Source of the DNA: an uncultured Bacteroidales bacterium
GTDB lineage: Bacteria > Bacteroidota > Bacteroidia > Bacteroidales > UBA932
Assembly: GCA_945874815.1 (NCBI GenBank)
Contig: CAMCIE010000032.1
Location: 1-10,009 of the forward strand
Direction of reading: 5' to 3'
DNA: 10,009 nucleotides
Of this stretch, positions 6,775-10,009 are shown one piece after another. The notes under the pieces are model-generated. The model had not been told where the DNA came from. It ran no database searches and saw only the letters and a list, made by a program, of their open reading frames with translations. The position numbers and the translations under genes are program-made. The first letter of the stretch is position 1. Each line of letters begins with the position of its first letter.

Positions 6775-7947
6775 ATGAAGTATTTACACACGCTGCTCAT
6801 TGCTTCGACGGCAATATTGCTTTCGGCATGCGGAACAGCCGCGCAATATGCCTCTTCATCCAGCGGACAGAGATTTCAGGATGGAATATACAGCACCCGT
6901 GATTCTTTCATGTCCAAAGCGGAAAAAGAAAGCAGCAGAGAAGAAACTGAAGCCTTGATAGAAAAGACCAAATCATCTGAAATCTATCTGTTCTCAGACA
7001 AGAAGGACACCATAGTCATCCCTGAGAATATGGCGGCCACCATCCGTTTTGACAAAGATCAGGGAACAAGCGTAACCGTTGCCGACATCTCGTCATACTA
7101 TGAGCCGTCGTTCATCAATCCTTATGATATCCGCAACCCATACTGGTACGGTTCATCCTGGTATTCATGGGGTTACAGTCCATGGAGATACAGATGGGGC
7201 TACGATCCATGGTATTATGGAAGTTTCTGCGGAGGTTATTACGGATGGTATGATCCGTGGTACTACGGATCCTGGTATGCCGGTTATTATGACCCGTTCT
7301 TCTATGACCCATGGTTCGGATACAGGGACCCGTGGTATTATCACCATTTCCACCACGGATGGTATGACCCATACCCACCTCATCACCACGACACCCCTTC
7401 AGGGCACAAGAACGTTTACCGTGGTTCAAGGGAAAGCATCGGATTCACACAGGCAGGCTCTACCAGATTCAACGGTGGCGGGACTACGACAGGGGGTCAG
7501 AGGAGCGCAAGCACGTCAAGGAGCGAATCGGCAAGAAGGTCATCGACCTCCACTGTTGCCACCCGTTCGTCAGCTACGGCCAACTACCGCAGGCCAAGCC
7601 AAGGCTCAGCCTCATCCGGCAGTTCGACAGTTTCAAGGGGCAGCTCATCAGCCTCGGCTTTAAACGTAAGAAGCGCAGGATATTCAAGAAGTTCTTCCGA
7701 CTCATACAGAAGCCAGGACAACACCAGAAGCACCCAGTCAGACTACTCAAGAAGTTCTCAGAGCAGGAGCAGCTCATCACAGAGCAGCTACTCACGTAGT
7801 TCATCTTCAAGCTATGGCGGTTCTGTCAGAAGTTCTTCAGGCGGATTCTCGACTGGCGGTGGCTACTCAGGTGGCGGCGCGAGCAGAGGCGGCGGTTATT
7901 CCGGCGGCGGTGGCTCAAGCAGAGGCGGCGGCTCATCAAGAAGGTAA
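6775..7947 (+). CDS. Low-complexity lipoprotein: aromatic/His-rich core, Ser-Arg-Gly tail
   Basis: The 390-residue protein begins with a lipoprotein signal peptide (lipobox LLSAC, lipid-bearing Cys19). Residues 20-110 look like an ordinary soluble segment ([20 protein letters not shown]). Residues 111-206 are extraordinarily rich in Tyr, Trp, Pro, Gly and Asp, with a recurring [12 protein letters not shown] unit that ends in a His cluster ([14 protein letters not shown]). From about residue 240 to the end the tail is almost only Ser, Arg, Gly, Thr, Ala and Tyr, with no lysine and very few acidic residues, ending in GGGS-like repeats. Similar YWYG-type lipoproteins are known in Bacteroidales, but I know no assigned function. 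A tail this basic and flexible could bind surface polysaccharide, nucleic acid or a partner protein, and the His cluster could bind metal; both are guesses. It lies 21 nt before the porin gene, so co-transcription is likely. Confidence 0.85.
   Translation: MKYLHTLLIASTAILLSACGTAAQYASSSSGQRFQDGIYSTRDSFMSKAEKESSREETEALIEKTKSSEIYLFSDKKDTIVIPENMAATIRFDKDQGTSVTVADISSYYEPSFINPYDIRNPYWYGSSWYSWGYSPWRYRWGYDPWYYGSFCGGYYGWYDPWYYGSWYAGYYDPFFYDPWFGYRDPWYYHHFHHGWYDPYPPHHHDTPSGHKNVYRGSRESIGFTQAGSTRFNGGGTTTGGQRSASTSRSESARRSSTSTVATRSSATANYRRPSQGSASSGSSTVSRGSSSASALNVRSAGYSRSSSDSYRSQDNTRSTQSDYSRSSQSRSSSSQSSYSRSSSSSYGGSVRSSSGGFSTGGGYSGGGASRGGGYSGGGGSSRGGGSSRR
7141..7388 (+). repeat. Degenerate repeats encoding YDPWYYG-type units
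   Basis: The units TACGATCCATGGTATTATGG (7201-7220), TATGATCCGTGGTACTACGG (7249-7268) and TATGACCCATGGTTCGG (7303-7319), with a shortened GACCCGTGGTATTATC (7326-7341), encode related (Y)DPW(Y/F) blocks. Most differences between units are synonymous or conservative, so the protein repeat is kept while the DNA drifts. Confidence 0.7.
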
Positions 7948-7968
7948 TCATCCACTAAAGAAAAAAAC

Positions 7969-9618
7969 ATGAAAAAGACAGCATTAACTATTCTGTTCTC
8001 AGTTGCGGCAATCTGTGCTGCTTCCGCCCAGACGGTGGGAGATGCTTTTGTGCTGAGCGAGAACAACTATGAGGGGACAGCGAGGACGATTGCACTTGGC
8101 AATGCGGTCACGGCATTGGGAGGAGATCTCGGAGCTGTCACTATCAACCCTGCAGCAAGCGCAGTAGCAAGATATTCACAGATAACCATCACTCCGGGCT
8201 TGTCCATGACAACAAGCACGGCTCAGGGAATCCCGCCTTGGGAAAACAGCAATGACCTGCCATATTTCCAGGATAAGATGCGTTCTTCCAGGACAGCATT
8301 CCGTCTGCCTAACCTCGGATTCACGTTCAACTGGGACATGGGAAGGCAAAGAGGTGTGAAGAATCTGTCATTCGGCTTCATCGCCAACGTCACAAACAGC
8401 TGGAATGAGGATGTTTATGCAAAAGGCACCAATGACATGACTTCATATCTGGGTGCAATGGCTTTAGGTGCCGGCGGATTCACCCCCGAGCAGCTCATGG
8501 ATGAAAATGCTTTCAACAACGGAGTTCCATGGAATGCGGCGATAGGTTACTATACCGGCATGATCAACCATATCGGAAACAATGGTTATATCGGAGCGAC
8601 TGAGGTATGGTACGATGATGACTCCATCGAAGTCCCGGGCACGCTGAACCAGTCATTCGGTATGTTGAAAAACGGAAGCAAGTCCGACTATATATTCAAC
8701 TTCGGAATGAATATCTCTGACTTCGTTTATCTCGGAGCAAGCCTTGGTATCACCTCAGCATCATACAGTTACAGCCAGTACATCAAGGAAGCGGCCGTTG
8801 ACTACAGGGATTTCGAGAATATCATGATTGACGACAAGGGCAAGGAACTGGTTTCATATTTTGACAATATGACCTACAAGTCAGCCTACTCCCTGAGTTC
8901 GTCAGGAGTGTATGGAAAATTGGGAGTGATTGTCACTCCTCTGGCAGGACTCAGAATCGGAGCGGCCGTACAGACCCCTGCAGTGAACAATGTGAAGGAA
9001 TGGTTCCGCGAATCTGGTGAAATCAAACTGGCCGGTCCGGACGGAGGAAATTATAATGAAAGCAGCCCTGACGGAGAAAATGCCTACACTCTGATTTCTC
9101 CTTTCAGAGCAAATTTAGGACTTGCCTACACATTCGGATCCCTGGGTCTTATCAGCGCAGACTACGAGATATGCAATTATGGTTCAATGAAATACAGCAG
9201 TGCTTCATATTCTGACAGAGATTATATAGCAGATTTGAACAGCGACATCCGGAGGACTTACGGGACTGCCCAGATGCTGAGATTGGGTGCTGAAATCAAG
9301 CCTATCCAAGCTCTTGCAATCCGTGCCGGTTACGGTCTTGCTACCGCTCCCGAGGCAAAGGAGATTGCTGCCACCCTGCCTCTTCTGTATGAGCAGAACG
9401 TTTCTTTCGGACTTGGATACAGCTCAAAGGGCTCGTTCTTCATTGACCTTGCAGCAAGATGCAGTTTCGTGAACGACCTTGCCGTAAAGCTTTACGATGA
9501 CTATTACGGTTCTTTCGACAACAATGGTAATTTCGTTCCTGACGACAGGATTTCCCCTTCCATCTGCATACACAGGATGCCTTGGAAGTTTGCCATGACC
9601 CTCGGATGGAGGTTCTGA
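7969..9618 (+). CDS. Outer-membrane protein of the OmpP1/FadL/TodX type
   Basis: A signal peptide (MKKTALTILFSVAAICAASA) precedes a 529-residue mature protein starting QTVGDAFVLSENNYEGTARTI. The opening, with GTART(I/M)ALGNAVTALGGDLGA and the following INPAAS motif, is typical of Bacteroidota FadL-like barrels; in FadL relatives this N-terminal part forms the plug or hatch. Alternating strands follow and the chain ends in an aromatic residue (TLGWRF), the signature recognised by the BAM machinery. FadL relatives carry hydrophobic compounds across the outer membrane; the substrate here cannot be told. The gene begins 21 nt after the lipoprotein gene, with an A-rich leader (AAAGAAAAAAAC) instead of a Shine-Dalgarno. 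It ends 15 nt from the convergent WbqC gene, and no clear hairpin terminator is seen between them. Confidence 0.88.
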   Translation: MKKTALTILFSVAAICAASAQTVGDAFVLSENNYEGTARTIALGNAVTALGGDLGAVTINPAASAVARYSQITITPGLSMTTSTAQGIPPWENSNDLPYFQDKMRSSRTAFRLPNLGFTFNWDMGRQRGVKNLSFGFIANVTNSWNEDVYAKGTNDMTSYLGAMALGAGGFTPEQLMDENAFNNGVPWNAAIGYYTGMINHIGNNGYIGATEVWYDDDSIEVPGTLNQSFGMLKNGSKSDYIFNFGMNISDFVYLGASLGITSASYSYSQYIKEAAVDYRDFENIMIDDKGKELVSYFDNMTYKSAYSLSSSGVYGKLGVIVTPLAGLRIGAAVQTPAVNNVKEWFRESGEIKLAGPDGGNYNESSPDGENAYTLISPFRANLGLAYTFGSLGLISADYEICNYGSMKYSSASYSDRDYIADLNSDIRRTYGTAQMLRLGAEIKPIQALAIRAGYGLATAPEAKEIAATLPLLYEQNVSFGLGYSSKGSFFIDLAARCSFVNDLAVKLYDDYYGSFDNNGNFVPDDRISPSICIHRMPWKFAMTLGWRF

Positions 9619-9633
9619 CAGAACCCGCCAGGA

Positions 9634-10009
9634 TTAAAGATCCGGATATAAATAAATAATGGAATCAGGGCCTTCGTTGAAAAGAAGGTCCATGATTGAA
9701 AGATTGGATTTGAAGCCGTATTTCGAGCAGAAGACTTGGAAATACGGCTTTTCCAGTCCTTTTTCGGCCAAAAGATTGTCGGGGCGCTTTGGATGAATGA
9801 CATTCCTGAGGTCCGTGCATCCGGTGAGCGTGCCATCGGGCTGGGGGATGCAGGCATTCGGGAAATAATCCCGGGTCATTCTCAGATCCACGGCAAGGCC
9901 TATCCTGTCGATGAAGAATTGCAGCAGACGGGTATTCAGTTCAAGCAAAGTTCTCGGCATGGAATCCAGGATTGTGAAGAGTTCATCCTGATAGTATTCG
10001 AAATATGCA
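9634..10009 (-). CDS. WbqC-family protein, C-terminal part (cut by window edge)
   Basis: The frame is open past the apparent start at 9960 to the right edge (AYFEYYQDELFTILDS precedes MPRTLLELN), so 125 C-terminal residues are visible and the true start lies outside. The pattern YFEYYQDEL, LLELNTRLLQFFIDRIGL and, at the end, SIMDLLFNEGPDSIIYL matches the end of WbqC-like proteins. These often occur near polysaccharide genes, and in Bacteroidales also beside signal peptidase genes; the biochemical role is unsettled. It is convergent with the porin gene. The stop (TAA) is at 9636-9634. The family call is fairly firm. Confidence 0.8.
   Translation of the reverse strand, partial: AYFEYYQDELFTILDSMPRTLLELNTRLLQFFIDRIGLAVDLRMTRDYFPNACIPQPDGTLTGCTDLRNVIHPKRPDNLLAEKGLEKPYFQVFCSKYGFKSNLSIMDLLFNEGPDSIIYLYPDL

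Noticed and set aside
7141..7388. CRISPR-like array
   Set aside because: The repeats are degenerate, unevenly spaced and in frame with a protein; there are no constant repeats with unique spacers.
7079..7663. Plus- and minus-strand frames overlapping the lipoprotein repeat region
   Set aside because: The repetitive DNA keeps all frames open; only the lipoprotein frame has a signal peptide and a ribosome-binding site.

Overview
The window looks like chromosome from a member of the Bacteroidales (Bacteroidota). Four things point there. Promoter-like sites fit the Bacteroides pattern (TTTG, about 19 nt, TAnnTTTG). Most genes lack a Shine-Dalgarno sequence. The proteins include a DUF3078 protein, an OmpP1/FadL-like porin ending in Phe, a WbqC-family protein and an archaeal-type prolyl-tRNA synthetase. 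Base composition is moderate and fairly even. I cannot place it below order level. No tRNA, rRNA, CRISPR array, IS element or phage gene was seen.

Layout, left to right. (1) Positions 1-129 (-) hold the first 43 codons of a small exported or membrane protein, with a very good promoter just upstream. (2) Diverging from it, sppA (274-2052, +) encodes a complete two-domain signal peptide peptidase, followed by a perfect 16-bp inverted repeat that is probably its terminator. (3) Positions 2132-2358 (-) hold a probable gene remnant: a lipoprotein-like reading frame with no usable start, partly overlapping the 3' end of tilS. (4) A compact minus-strand cluster reads proS (6588-5107), a DUF3078 gene (5091-3865), then tilS (3865-2312). 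The gaps are 15 nt and a 1-nt stop/start overlap, so these three are very likely one operon. It joins two tRNA-function enzymes (prolyl-tRNA charging and tRNA-Ile lysidine formation) to an exported protein of unknown function. (5) Diverging from proS is a plus-strand pair: a lipoprotein with a Tyr/Trp/Pro/His-rich middle and a Ser/Arg/Gly tail (6775-7947), then a FadL/OmpP1-like outer-membrane protein (7969-9618), 21 nt apart. (6) At the right edge, a convergent WbqC-family gene is cut by the window end.

Most of this is ordinary core chromosome. I found no convincing new multi-gene system. The points most worth a second look are the hexapeptide repeat inserted just before the PP-loop of TilS, the degraded lipoprotein-like frame behind tilS, the extreme composition of the 390-residue lipoprotein with its unusually strong ribosome-binding site, and the inverted repeat around the promoter at the left edge.
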